From the NCBI GenBank assembly GCA_947478725.1, contig CANJWZ010000011.1, forward strand, positions 40,687-104,686: a stretch of 64,000 bases of DNA. Direction: 5' to 3'. Made by a program: the position numbers and the translations under genes. Source of the stretch: Comamonadaceae bacterium. Its GTDB lineage: Bacteria; Pseudomonadota; Gammaproteobacteria; Burkholderiales; Burkholderiaceae_C. Shown one piece after another: positions 16,011 through 24,186 of this stretch; within the stretch, counting starts at the first letter, position 1; each line of letters begins with the position of its first letter. A model generated the notes under the pieces. The model made no database searches and was not told where the DNA came from. It worked only from the letters and a program-made list of their open reading frames with translations.

Positions 16011-17365
16011 GCGGCTTTCTGCAAGGGCGTTGCAAACATCCCCTCCATCTCGCGCCGGACTTGATAGGCATCGGTGGATGTGTCCATGGCGATATCGGCC
16101 CAGCTCAGGCTTTGGCCTTTTTTAACGGCACGAATCACCTTTACGTTGTGCGCCAGGCCCAAGGGCAACCCGCCCATGCGCATGGAAGTGTCAGCGGGCA
16201 GCAACTTGCCCCATACGGTGTAGCCACCTTCACCGTCCAGCATGTCACCCGGTTTCAGGTCGCGCTTGGCGGTGGCCACCACGTCCGCATTCCAGCAGGT
16301 GGCTACGCCCGTCGGCTCACCGCGCAGTGCCACGCTGGCCACCGACACGCCAACTTCAAGCCCGATCAAATGCCAGCGTTTGTACAGTGTGAAGTACCTC
16401 CCGCTGGGATCGGTGTGGGCGTTGTACTCTTCAAAGCAGTTTTTGATGTAGTCGGTTTCAGCCTCGACCGTGACCCACACGCCCATGCGGATGTCGTACG
16501 GAATTTTGCGACCATTGGCCTCTAGCGACGAGATCACCTCGACCATGCCCTTGCGCTCCAGCACGCCGCCCTCGCTGATAGGCCGCGTGACAAACGGAAT
16601 GTCTTCCACGCTGGCCGGTGGGTACAGCAGGCCGTTGCTGGGCACTGTCAAACCTGTGGCGTTGGCCACTGCGGTTGACTCAATCGACGGTTTGGAGCCA
16701 TCCAGAAAGCTGTTGAACATTTTGGGGTTCAGTCCGCCGCGCACCGCTTGCTCTGGCGTCAAACCGTAGTTGGCCCACACCGTGTCGGGTGTGCTCTCAG
16801 AAAAATGGGGCAACCATTTGTGGCCACGACCGGCCGCCACAACCGGGAAGCCGCAGGTACGGGCCCAGTCCACCAAATCGCAAATCAGCGCAGGCTGATC
16901 GCCAAACGCCAGTGAATAAACCACACCCGCGTCAGCCGCTTTTCGCGCCAGCAAGGGCCCGCAAAATGCATCAGCCTCTACCGTCACGTTCACCACATGC
17001 TTGCCATGCGCAAAAGCCGCCAGGCAATGCGCAACCGCCGCCACCGGGTTGCCAGTGCATTCCACGATGATGTCGATTTGCGGATGCGTGACCACAGCGC
17101 GCCAGTCATCGGTGATCCATGTTGTGCCTGCTTTGATGGCTGCCTGCGCAGATTCCGCCTGGGTCAAAAGCGGGTTCCACCCCACACGGGCAAGGTTGGT
17201 GCGGGCTGCATCGGGAGACAGGTCAGCAATCGCCACCAGATGCACGCCCGGCGTCTTGGGGATTTGTGCCAGGTACATGCTGCCGAATTTACCTGCACCT
17301 ATCAGGCCGATGCGGATGGGTTTTTGGTCAGCCGCGCGTTGTTGGAGTTTTGTGTAAAGATTCAT
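16007..17365 (-). CDS. Gfo/Idh-like NAD(P) oxidoreductase with C-terminal SAF domain
   Basis: The 452-residue protein has an N-terminal Rossmann fold (RIGLIGAGKFGSMYLAQI at residues 18-35) and a homoserine-dehydrogenase-like middle with IIVECTGNP. Its C-terminal SAF domain (about residues 365-430, DLKPGDMLDGEGGYTVWG) is of the kind found in FlgA/antifreeze-like proteins and altronate dehydratase. Proteins with this fusion are often loosely called homoserine dehydrogenase-like; their reaction is not established to my knowledge. It lies 15 bp downstream of the PhyH dioxygenase gene and overlaps the HIBADH-like gene, so it belongs to the same operon. Confidence 0.8.
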   Translation of the reverse strand: MNLYTKLQQRAADQKPIRIGLIGAGKFGSMYLAQIPKTPGVHLVAIADLSPDAARTNLARVGWNPLLTQAESAQAAIKAGTTWITDDWRAVVTHPQIDIIVECTGNPVAAVAHCLAAFAHGKHVVNVTVEADAFCGPLLARKAADAGVVYSLAFGDQPALICDLVDWARTCGFPVVAAGRGHKWLPHFSESTPDTVWANYGLTPEQAVRGGLNPKMFNSFLDGSKPSIESTAVANATGLTVPSNGLLYPPASVEDIPFVTRPISEGGVLERKGMVEVISSLEANGRKIPYDIRMGVWVTVEAETDYIKNCFEEYNAHTDPSGRYFTLYKRWHLIGLEVGVSVASVALRGEPTGVATCWNADVVATAKRDLKPGDMLDGEGGYTVWGKLLPADTSMRMGGLPLGLAHNVKVIRAVKKGQSLSWADIAMDTSTDAYQVRREMEGMFATPLQKAA

Positions 17366-17380
17366 AAAACAATTTTTCAG

Positions 17381-18253
17381 TCAAGCGGCGAGTTTGAGTT
17401 GATCCAGCGATGTTTGCAACGCACTTGCAGGCACGCCATCCTTCCAGGGCAGATCAACCGGATAGTCTTTCACCAAGCAATCGTCGGGCAGGCAACTGAT
17501 GGGCGTGAAGTCCCGGTGCGCGATGTATTCGGGACGTTTGTGGCGGCGAATGTGGTTGCTCACCGCGCACAGGCTCAGGTACACGCTGACCCGGTCAAAC
17601 GGCGACAGGTTGCTGCCTGAGGCATGCACCAGGCAGGAATGAAACAGAATCATCGAACCCGCTGGGCCCTTGGGGCTGACGATGCCACCTTCTTTACCAC
17701 CAGCGCGCTGCACCAGTTGGCGAATCAGGTTGTTATCGACCGTCCATAGCGGGTAGCTGGTCGTCGTCAGGTCATGTTTGGCCTCGACCACCCCTTTTTT
17801 GTGGCTGCCGGGGATGAACATCAACGGGCCGTTGTGCTCGGTCACATCGTCCAGAAAAATGGCCACGTTCATCGCACGTTCGGTGGGCATGTGGTCGTCG
17901 TTCAGCCAGGTGCCGTAGTCCTGGTGCCACTGCCACACATCGCCTTCAAAGGCCATCTTGCCGTTGATCTTGAACTGGTGCATGTAAAGCTGCTCGCCCA
18001 GCAGGCTTTCGACGGGTTCAATCATGCGTGGGTGCCTGGCCAGCTTGGCAAACGGCTCGCTGTACATGTGGGCTGCAAAGTTGGTGCGCACCGCGTCTTT
18101 GCCTTTTTCACGCACGTTGTAGTCCTCACGGCGTGAATAAAGTTCAGGCACAGCGTCGTTCAGCTTTTTCGTTTCTTCTGGCGTGAAGAGGCCTGGAAAA
18201 AACAGATAGCCGTCGCGATCAAATTGGGCCAGTTGGTCAGGGGTTAATTTCAT
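17381..18253 (-). CDS. Phytanoyl-CoA dioxygenase (PhyH) family oxygenase
   Basis: The protein is 290 residues from the ATG at 18253. A 29-codon extension reading upstream has no family resemblance and would run into the regulator gene. The Fe(II)/2-oxoglutarate site is visible: WHQD (H110, D112), the distal H210 in LVHASGSNL and R221 for 2-oxoglutarate. The WHQDYGTWLNDD stretch resembles the EctD/PhyH branch that hydroxylates small compatible-solute-like or acyl substrates. It is the first structural gene after the GntR regulator. The substrate is unknown. Confidence 0.88.
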   Translation of the reverse strand: MKLTPDQLAQFDRDGYLFFPGLFTPEETKKLNDAVPELYSRREDYNVREKGKDAVRTNFAAHMYSEPFAKLARHPRMIEPVESLLGEQLYMHQFKINGKMAFEGDVWQWHQDYGTWLNDDHMPTERAMNVAIFLDDVTEHNGPLMFIPGSHKKGVVEAKHDLTTTSYPLWTVDNNLIRQLVQRAGGKEGGIVSPKGPAGSMILFHSCLVHASGSNLSPFDRVSVYLSLCAVSNHIRRHKRPEYIAHRDFTPISCLPDDCLVKDYPVDLPWKDGVPASALQTSLDQLKLAA

Positions 18254-18263
18254 GGTGTGTGTC

Positions 18264-18947
18264 CTAGGTCGTTTTAAAAAGGGTTTGGTTGAGCAAATGC
18301 GCCAGTAAATGAGACAGGTTTTGGCCTGCGTCTTCGCCATGCTGACGGATCAGGGTTTCGGCTTTGGCGGCATCACCGCGTTCGATGGCTTTGGCAATCG
18401 CTTCATGCTCGTCCCAGATCGATTCACGCATGGTGGACAACTGCAGCACTGCCCCCATGGCGCGGCGAATATGGTGCCAGTGCGTTTGTGCGGTTTGTGC
18501 AATCAGCGGGTTGCCCGATGCAACATAAATGGCGTTATGAAAGGCGGCATCAGCCGTCATCATGGCCTTGATGTCTGTGCCGCGCGCGGCCATGCGGCCC
18601 TGCGTGATGAGCCGCGCATCCATCGCGTAGCGTGACTGCGCTGCCAGCCTGGCGGCCAGCGCGTCCAGCGTACTGCGCACCTGGTAAATCTGCACCAGTG
18701 TTGTGACGTCCAGCGGCGACACCAGCACACCACGGCCTGGCGCATCCAGCACAAAACCGTCTTTGCGCAACAGGCGCAGTGCCTGCAAAACCGGCTGGCG
18801 CGACACAGCCAGTTGCTCGGCAATGTCTTCCTGCGTGATGCGCGCACCAGGCTGCAGTGTGCCGTCGCTGATGGCGTCCAGCAGGCTCGCATAGACCTGT
18901 TCAACCATGTCGGGCGTGGATTCGATTTTGATCAGCTTGGTGGCCAT
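18264..18947 (-). CDS. GntR-family (FCD subfamily) transcriptional regulator
   Basis: The 227-residue protein has an N-terminal winged helix (residues about 10-75, with ITQEDIAEQLAVSRQPVLQALRLL as the recognition region) and an all-helical FCD ligand domain ending near residue 215, with the metal-type motif ADAAFHNAIYVASGN. FCD regulators sense organic acids and usually repress the adjacent operon. It heads the minus-strand cluster running to 13443 and is divergent from an esterase. A perfect palindrome CTGTATACAG lies 11 bp upstream of its ATG. Confidence 0.92.
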   Translation of the reverse strand: MATKLIKIESTPDMVEQVYASLLDAISDGTLQPGARITQEDIAEQLAVSRQPVLQALRLLRKDGFVLDAPGRGVLVSPLDVTTLVQIYQVRSTLDALAARLAAQSRYAMDARLITQGRMAARGTDIKAMMTADAAFHNAIYVASGNPLIAQTAQTHWHHIRRAMGAVLQLSTMRESIWDEHEAIAKAIERGDAAKAETLIRQHGEDAGQNLSHLLAHLLNQTLFKTT

Positions 18948-18957
18948 GTCTTAAACT

Positions 18958-18967
18958 CTGTATACAG
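18958..18967. promoter_or_regulatory. Candidate GntR operator
   Basis: CTGTATACAG is a perfect 10-bp palindrome in the divergent promoter region of the GntR gene and the esterase gene. FCD-type regulators commonly bind palindromes centred on GTATAC. Confidence 0.6.
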
Positions 18968-19074
18968 AATACGTCAGTTGGATGGTTCTGCCTCTCGGGT
19001 TAACCCGCGGTCATCCTGCGCATCTTTCAGATGTGCAAAGATAGCGCTGGATCAATCATTTTTAGGACCGCGAC

Positions 19075-19929
19075 ATGAACCTCAAAGACCCCGCATGGCT
19101 GGACAGCATGTACAACAACCGCAAGCTGGTGGCCGACTACGCCACCTACTTTGACAACTGGGTGCAAGCCTCAACCGCCGCCAGAAGCAGCCAGCCATGC
19201 ACGCTGGATGTGGCTTACGGCCAAGCGCCAGGCGAAAAGCTGGATGTGTTCCACGGCGCAGCCAAAGATGCGCCTGTGATGGTGTTTATCCACGGCGGTT
19301 ACTGGCGCTCGCTCGACAAGTCTGACCACTCATTTGTCGCCCCCGCCTTCACAGCGCAAGGCGCATGCGTGGTGGTGGTGAATTACGACTTGTGCCCGGC
19401 GGTGACGATTCCCGAGATCACCATGCAAATGGTGCGATCGCTCGCCTGGGTGTACCGCAACATTGCCAAGCATGGCGGCAACCCCAAGCGCATCAGCGTG
19501 GTGGGCCACTCGGCGGGCGGGCACCTGGCGGCCATGATGTTGGCGTGTGTGTGGAAGGCCTACGCCGCTGATTTGCCGGCTGACCTGGTAAAAAACGCGC
19601 TGTCTATCTCAGGCTTGTACGACCTGGAGCCGCTGCGCCACGCACCGAATGTGAAAGACGCCCTCAAACTGACACCAGCGCAGGTGCGCAAAGCCAGCCC
19701 GGCCTTGTTACCCGCACCTCGCAAAGGTGTGCTTTACAGCGTCGCGGGTGGCAATGAAAGCGCCGAGTTTTTACGCCACAACCAGTTGATTCAAAAAGCC
19801 TGGGGCAACAAAACCGTGCCTGTGTGCGAAGCGTTGCCGGGTCTGCATCACTTTAGCGTGATGGATGCGTTGATTGACCCGGCGCATCGGCTGCATCGGT
19901 TGGCGCAGCAGCTTATTGCGGCTGCATAG
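19075..19929 (+). CDS. Alpha/beta hydrolase (esterase / arylformamidase-like)
   Basis: The 284-residue protein has the HGGYW oxyanion motif at 73-77, nucleophile elbow GHSAGG with S146, and a late His in LHHFSVMDAL. This is the pattern of hormone-sensitive-lipase-like esterases and of kynurenine formamidases. There are no kyn genes nearby. Its divergent position next to the GntR regulator suggests that it acts on an ester or formamide in the same pathway as the minus-strand cluster. Confidence 0.85.
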   Translation: MNLKDPAWLDSMYNNRKLVADYATYFDNWVQASTAARSSQPCTLDVAYGQAPGEKLDVFHGAAKDAPVMVFIHGGYWRSLDKSDHSFVAPAFTAQGACVVVVNYDLCPAVTIPEITMQMVRSLAWVYRNIAKHGGNPKRISVVGHSAGGHLAAMMLACVWKAYAADLPADLVKNALSISGLYDLEPLRHAPNVKDALKLTPAQVRKASPALLPAPRKGVLYSVAGGNESAEFLRHNQLIQKAWGNKTVPVCEALPGLHHFSVMDALIDPAHRLHRLAQQLIAAA

Positions 19930-19950
19930 CGCTTAATTCGCCATTTTTGG

Positions 19951-20012
19951 ATGCTATTTAAGACTGTAAGCCAATGAATACGTGTGCGAAAAGCTCTTAA
20001 AAATATAGCAAA
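19951..20012. repeat. Second dispersed repeat family, degenerate copy
   Basis: This segment contains AAGCCAATGAATACGTGTGCG followed by AAAGCTC and ATATAGCAAA. The blocks AGCCCAATRAATA-ATG and ATAGC recur in order at 48868-48918, at 52323-52375 and, inside a gene, near 15021-15073. It fills part of the gap after the esterase gene. Confidence 0.35.
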
Positions 20013-20035
20013 CCTACATTCTTGTTGAATCCCCT

Positions 20036-20194
20036 CAAAATCGTCCCACCAGCGTTGTGATCACGACCAACTTGGGCTTTGCCGAATGGGCGCAAGTATT
20101 TGGAGATGCCAAGATGACAACGGCGCTGCCGGACCGATTGACGCATCACTGCCATATCGTGGAGACGGACAATGAGAGTTGGCGGCTCAAATAA
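20036..20194 (+). pseudogene. istB remnant (IS21-family ATPase, last 50 codons)
   Basis: Reading from 20042, the frame encodes [16 protein letters not shown], then [23 protein letters not shown] and a stop at 20192-20194. This is the well-conserved C-terminal end of the IstB helper ATPase of IS21 elements. No start codon, Walker motifs or istA are present upstream, so only the tail survived. Confidence 0.85.
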
Positions 20195-20380
20195 TCAAGC
20201 GTTAAATCGAAAACTACCGCTGGGCTTGCAACCCCAGCGAAGATTGGCTCTTGCAGCAAGGTGTCCGCAACCAAAAAAGCAGAAATGTCACCAGAAAATT
20301 CAACGGACCTAGACTTATCCAGAGCCTCTTGAGGAGGGCTTTAAACTGCAATTGGTGGGGTCAACTTTGGATGGAAATCA
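20036..20380 (+). mobile_element. Right-end remnant of an IS21-family insertion sequence
   Basis: The istB tail is followed by about 185 bp of non-coding DNA ending in GGGGTCAACTTTGGATGG and AAATCA at 20380. The terminal CA and the GGGGTCAA-type end resemble IS21 termini. A Bug receptor reading frame on the other strand stops exactly at this edge. The left end of the element and istA are missing. Confidence 0.75.
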
Positions 20381-20674
20381 ACCGCTGGCTGCGCTGGAGT
20401 GCCAAAGCAGAGTCAAACCGTTCGGAGGGGCTGCTTTGATCAGCAGCATTCCGACAAGGCCGGGGCGGTTTTCAACTATAAAAGTTTGCCCCAGAGTTTT
20501 TGAGAGTTCCTTGGCAAAGACACGTGCAGTCGCATCCGTCAAACTGCCTGGAGCAAAAGGCACAGCCAGTGTCGCTGGTTTTGGCGGATAGTCCTGCGCC
20601 CAAGTGGCTGAACAAAGAAACACGCAGGCAACAGAATATATTTGCCTCAGGAATTTTTCCGGGAGTTTCAGCAT
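20378..20674 (-). pseudogene. Truncated Bug (TctC-like) tricarboxylate-binding receptor
   Basis: The first 98 residues of a Bug-family periplasmic receptor remain: a signal peptide ending at TWAQ, then PPKPATLAVPFAPGSLTDA, the LGQTFIVENRPG motif and APPNGLTLLW. Intact members are about 320 residues. The frame ends in a TGA formed at the terminus of the IS21 remnant, so the rest of the gene was lost by insertion and deletion. A good CAGGAG ribosome site remains before the ATG. It lies 88 bp downstream of the SDR gene on the same strand and was probably part of that operon. Confidence 0.85.
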
Positions 20675-20761
20675 AAGTGTCTCCTGACTCTTTTACTAAC
20701 TGCTTAAAACCCCGCACGACAAAAAGGTTAAAAATTTTGCAGCCCTCGGGAGCTGTGTTGA

Positions 20762-21544
20762 TCACCATCCGCCGAATGAGAGGCCGCCGTTGACGCTAAT
20801 CGTTTGACCGGTGACCTGCGATGTTTCTTCTGACGCCAAAAAAGCAGCTACTCGCGCCACTTCCTCCGCGCTTGGCGGGCGGCCCGAGGGGAAACGCTCG
20901 GCAATTTTCCCGAAAAGCTTGGCGTCAAAAGTGTCGCCGGCGCCGAATATCCTTTCCCAAGATGGCGTGTCCGATGTGAGTGTGAGTGCGACACTGTTGA
21001 CGCGGATGTTCCAGCGCGCAAATTCCTTTGCCAGCACCTTGGTCAGCAGGATGACGCCAGCGCCTGCCGCCCCGACGATTGATTCGCCCGGCGTCGGGTG
21101 GCGGGCGGCGTCGGTGCACACCATTACCACCGCACCTCCGCGCTTGCGCAGGAAAGGCAGGGACGCGTGGACCGGAAATATCTTGGGGAAAAGGCGAGTT
21201 TCAAATGCCTCGACCAGTTGCGCGCCCGTCATGTCAGCGAATGGCATGGGTGGTACACGACCTTGCGCGCCAGCGCTGACGAGGATGTCGATGCCGCCGT
21301 TCAAGGCTGAAGCCTGTACCGCGATGGCCTGTGCATCGGCATAGCTGTTGCAATCTCCTTCGCAAAAATCTATCTTGTCGGATATGGCCCGCAGCCGGTC
21401 AAGCGCCTGCTGCGCATTCTTTTTTGTGCGGCCATTGATGAAGACGGTCGCGCCGCCGTTCGCCAGTTTTTCGGCGACGTGAAGGCCAATACCGCCTGTG
21501 GCCCCAGTGACCAGAGCCACCTTGTTTTCAAAATCTGCTGGCAC
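20762..21544 (-). CDS. SDR-family protein lacking the usual catalytic tetrad
   Basis: The 260-residue Rossmann protein has the cofactor motif TGATGGIG at 13-20 and a standard C-terminal end (VTGQTISVNGGLSFGG). The usual YxxxK is replaced by VGAAG (residues 157-161), and the catalytic Ser position reads C143/T144. The NNAG motif is SAGA. So it folds like a short-chain dehydrogenase but probably does not use the standard Tyr-Lys chemistry. It is the last intact gene of the IclR-locus minus operon, after the MDR reductase. It could be an isomerase, hydratase or binding protein; I cannot tell. Confidence 0.8.
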   Translation of the reverse strand: MPADFENKVALVTGATGGIGLHVAEKLANGGATVFINGRTKKNAQQALDRLRAISDKIDFCEGDCNSYADAQAIAVQASALNGGIDILVSAGAQGRVPPMPFADMTGAQLVEAFETRLFPKIFPVHASLPFLRKRGGAVVMVCTDAARHPTPGESIVGAAGAGVILLTKVLAKEFARWNIRVNSVALTLTSDTPSWERIFGAGDTFDAKLFGKIAERFPSGRPPSAEEVARVAAFLASEETSQVTGQTISVNGGLSFGGW

Positions 21545-21570
21545 TTTTTCTCCTTGAAGGTACTCAATGT

Positions 21571-22623
21571 TCAGTAGCCAAGACGTTCAGCTTCCTTGTC
21601 AAAAACCACGGCGACGCGGCCAATGGAATCTCGCGCCAATACCGTCCGCATGGCCTCCTTGTAGTCGTCAAAACGGAAGGTATGGCTGTTTTCGGGGCGC
21701 ATCCTGCCTTCAATAACCCAGCGGAACATCTGGGCAAGGCCGGCCCTGACCTGTGACTCGTAGACCTTGCCCATGTCCTTGTGCCGGCTTGGGTCCACCC
21801 CCCACTGGCCGTTGTAGTAACCCGCATTGAGTGCCAGCACCTTGAGGTTTTTCACGAGCAGGATATTGGCGGGAATTTGCGGAACGTCGCCGCTCGCAAA
21901 GCCAATCGGCACGATACGACCTTCCGGCGCCATGCACCGCAGTGATTGCATGAAGGTGTCGCCCCCCACAGGGTCGTAGACCGCGTTGACGCCTTCGTCG
22001 GCAGTGATCTGTCGGACGCGGTTCAGGAAATTTTCGGTGTGGTAGTTGATGACGTGGTCCGCACCGTGTTCACGGCACACCTGCACCTTTTCTTCCGATC
22101 CGCAGGTGGCAATCACCTTGGCTCCCAGGATTTTGGCGATGTCTAATGCTGCAAGCCCGACACCGCCTGCTGCGCCGTGTATCAGGATGGTCTCGCCGAA
22201 CTGCAGGTTGATCCATTGCGGCCAGACCAGCGCAATATATGACGTCATGTGCGAGCTTGGAAAGCCGACGGCCATGCGGAATGTCATTTCGTCGGGCAAC
22301 TTGAATGCGCGATGCTCCGGCACGATACATTCTTCGGCAAACGCGCCGTGGTTCACAAAACAGGTCACGCGGTCGCCTATTTTGAGCTGGGTGACCTCCT
22401 CGCCAATTTCAGTGACGATCCCGCAGGCATCGATGCCGGGGACATGGGGCAGCGGGAATTTGATCTGGTACTTGCCCTGCACCCGCAGAGACAGGGCGAA
22501 GTTCATGCCCACAGCCTGTGTGCGTACGCGCACCGTACCCGGCAGGATTGGCGGGGCTGGCCAATCATCTTCTATACGGAGGTTCTCAAAGTCGGTCCAC
22601 TCCCTGACGACCAAAGCTCGCAT
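21571..22623 (-). CDS. MDR-family NADPH:quinone/enoyl reductase-like oxidoreductase
   Basis: The protein is 350 residues from the ATG at 22623, which has an AAAGGAAA ribosome site. A longer frame runs 42 codons upstream into livG and is not credible. It has the quinone-oxidoreductase signature HGAAGGVGLAALDIAK (about residues 145-160), NADP-site sequence HVINYHTENF and no zinc ligands. Family members reduce quinones or act as medium-chain enoyl reductases. In this operon, between ABC transporter genes and an SDR, an enoyl-CoA or enoyl-acid reductase role fits. Confidence 0.85.
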   Translation of the reverse strand: MRALVVREWTDFENLRIEDDWPAPPILPGTVRVRTQAVGMNFALSLRVQGKYQIKFPLPHVPGIDACGIVTEIGEEVTQLKIGDRVTCFVNHGAFAEECIVPEHRAFKLPDEMTFRMAVGFPSSHMTSYIALVWPQWINLQFGETILIHGAAGGVGLAALDIAKILGAKVIATCGSEEKVQVCREHGADHVINYHTENFLNRVRQITADEGVNAVYDPVGGDTFMQSLRCMAPEGRIVPIGFASGDVPQIPANILLVKNLKVLALNAGYYNGQWGVDPSRHKDMGKVYESQVRAGLAQMFRWVIEGRMRPENSHTFRFDDYKEAMRTVLARDSIGRVAVVFDKEAERLGY

Positions 22624-22633
22624 GTGTTTCCTT

Positions 22634-23407
22634 TCAGGAACCAGTGCCCTGCATCGGCAGGTTAGGAAGGGATTTACCGAGGTAAGACTCGATGACATCC
22701 GGGTGTTCGAGGACGTCCGCCGGTTTTCCATCGCAGATGTTGCGCCCAAAATTCAGCACCACCAGGCGGTCTACAAGTTTCACCAGTGCGCGAATCACGT
22801 GCTCAATCATCAGGATGGCCGTCCCCTTCTGGTGAACCTTGCGCAGGGCGATGGATATCTGCTCGATCTCCTGTTCAGACAGACCGCCAAGCACTTCATC
22901 GAGCAAAAGCAGTTTGGGCTGTGTGGCCAGGGACCGGGCGAGTTCGAGACGTTTCTTTTCACCCAGTGTCAGGATGCCTGCCGAAACATCCAGGCGATCA
23001 CCCAGCCCGACAAGCTCCAGCAGTTCCACACACCGCGCTGTCGCGTCCGTACGTTCACGTTTAGCAGTGCCTGCGCCGTCGCCGGAAAACAGCGCTCCGG
23101 TCAACACGTTTTCAAGGACTGTCATGTCCGGGAATGGCCGTACGATCTGGAAGGTGCGCGCAATGCCCAGCCTGCAGCACTGGTAGGGCCTTAAGCCGAC
23201 GATGCCACGACCTTCAAAAACAATAGTACCGGAGTCCGGTTTGGCATAGCCCGTGATCAGATTCATCAGCGTGGTTTTGCCGGCGCCATTGGGTCCGATC
23301 ACACCGCAGAATTCATGCGCGCCAAGCTCCAGCGAGAAATCGCCAATGGCAGGAATGCCGCCAAAATTCTTTTTGAGATTGCTGACCGAGAGGATGCTTG
23401 TGCTCAT
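22634..23407 (-). CDS. livG: Branched-chain-type ABC importer ATPase (LivG)
   Basis: The 257-residue ATPase has Walker A GPNGAGKTTL near residue 37, Walker B LLLLDEVLGGL and a LivG-like C-terminus. The signature loop reads LTLGEKKRLELA, slightly unlike the usual LSGGQ form but common in LivG. It powers the HAAT-type importer with LivF, LivM, LivH and the periplasmic receptor. Its ATG overlaps the livF stop by 4 bp. Confidence 0.93.
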   Translation of the reverse strand: MSTSILSVSNLKKNFGGIPAIGDFSLELGAHEFCGVIGPNGAGKTTLMNLITGYAKPDSGTIVFEGRGIVGLRPYQCCRLGIARTFQIVRPFPDMTVLENVLTGALFSGDGAGTAKRERTDATARCVELLELVGLGDRLDVSAGILTLGEKKRLELARSLATQPKLLLLDEVLGGLSEQEIEQISIALRKVHQKGTAILMIEHVIRALVKLVDRLVVLNFGRNICDGKPADVLEHPDVIESYLGKSLPNLPMQGTGS

Positions 23408-24186
23408 GATGCTGCTCCGATTGAGGCGGCGGAACCGGACGTCTGCGAGGAGCCGAAAAAAGCTTCGCGAATAGCTGTGGCGTCCATCAGCTCGGTATTG
23501 CTGCCGCTCAACGCGACCTGTCCATGGGAGAGCACGTAACCCCGTTCGGCAACCGACAGGGCGGTCTGCGTGTTTTGCTCAACTAGCAGGATACTGATGC
23601 CTGAGGCTGCTATTCGCGCGATGACTTCATACACCTGCAGCGCGATTTTTGGCGCCAGGCCCAGCGAAGGTTCGTCAAGCATCAACAGCCTCGGGTCTGA
23701 CATGAGGGCGCGGCCTACAGCCAGCATTTGCTGCTCCCCGCCCGACATCAGGCCAGCCACCTGCTGGCGCCGTTCGGCCAGCCTTGGAAACATGCTGTAT
23801 ACCTCTTCAAGTTTGGTACGGCGGACCTTGCGACCCCTTTTGCTGAAGGAGCCGAGCAGCAGGTTTTCATGCACTGTGCAATGCTGGAAGACCTGGCGAC
23901 CCTCGGGCGCCAATGCAATGCCGAGCTCGACACGTTGATGCGCAGCTATACCCAGCAGGCTTTGTCCGTCGAAAAAAATATCACCGGCATTCGGTGTGAC
24001 GATTCCGGTGATGGCCATCAACGTAGTTGACTTGCCGACGCCATTGGCCCCCAGCAGGCAAACCACCTGGCCGGCCCCGACATTGATCGAAAGCCCTTCG
24101 AGCACCAGTGATTCGCCGTAACCTGCGTGGACGTTACGAATGTCCAGCAACGGGGACGTGCTTGTTTGAATTCGCGGAACGTTCAT
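23404..24186 (-). CDS. livF: Branched-chain-type ABC importer ATPase (LivF)
   Basis: The protein is 260 residues from the ATG at 24186, which overlaps the livM stop as ATGA. A longer frame into livM is rejected. Walker A is GANGVGKSTT, signature MSGGEQQMLAVGRAL and Walker B LLMLDEPSLGLAP. LivF is the second nucleotide-binding subunit of the importer. The gene order livH-livM-livF-livG with 4-bp overlaps shows a single translationally coupled operon. Confidence 0.93.
   Translation of the reverse strand: MNVPRIQTSTSPLLDIRNVHAGYGESLVLEGLSINVGAGQVVCLLGANGVGKSTTLMAITGIVTPNAGDIFFDGQSLLGIAAHQRVELGIALAPEGRQVFQHCTVHENLLLGSFSKRGRKVRRTKLEEVYSMFPRLAERRQQVAGLMSGGEQQMLAVGRALMSDPRLLMLDEPSLGLAPKIALQVYEVIARIAASGISILLVEQNTQTALSVAERGYVLSHGQVALSGSNTELMDATAIREAFFGSSQTSGSAASIGAAS

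Noticed and set aside
20251..20439. Small plus-strand frame inside the IS21 remnant
   Set aside because: No resemblance to transposase or any family; it spans the IS end and the antisense of the Bug fragment.
22624..22749. N-terminal extension of the MDR reductase
   Set aside because: It reads through the livG 3' end and shows no relation to the family; the ATG at 22623 has its own ribosome site.
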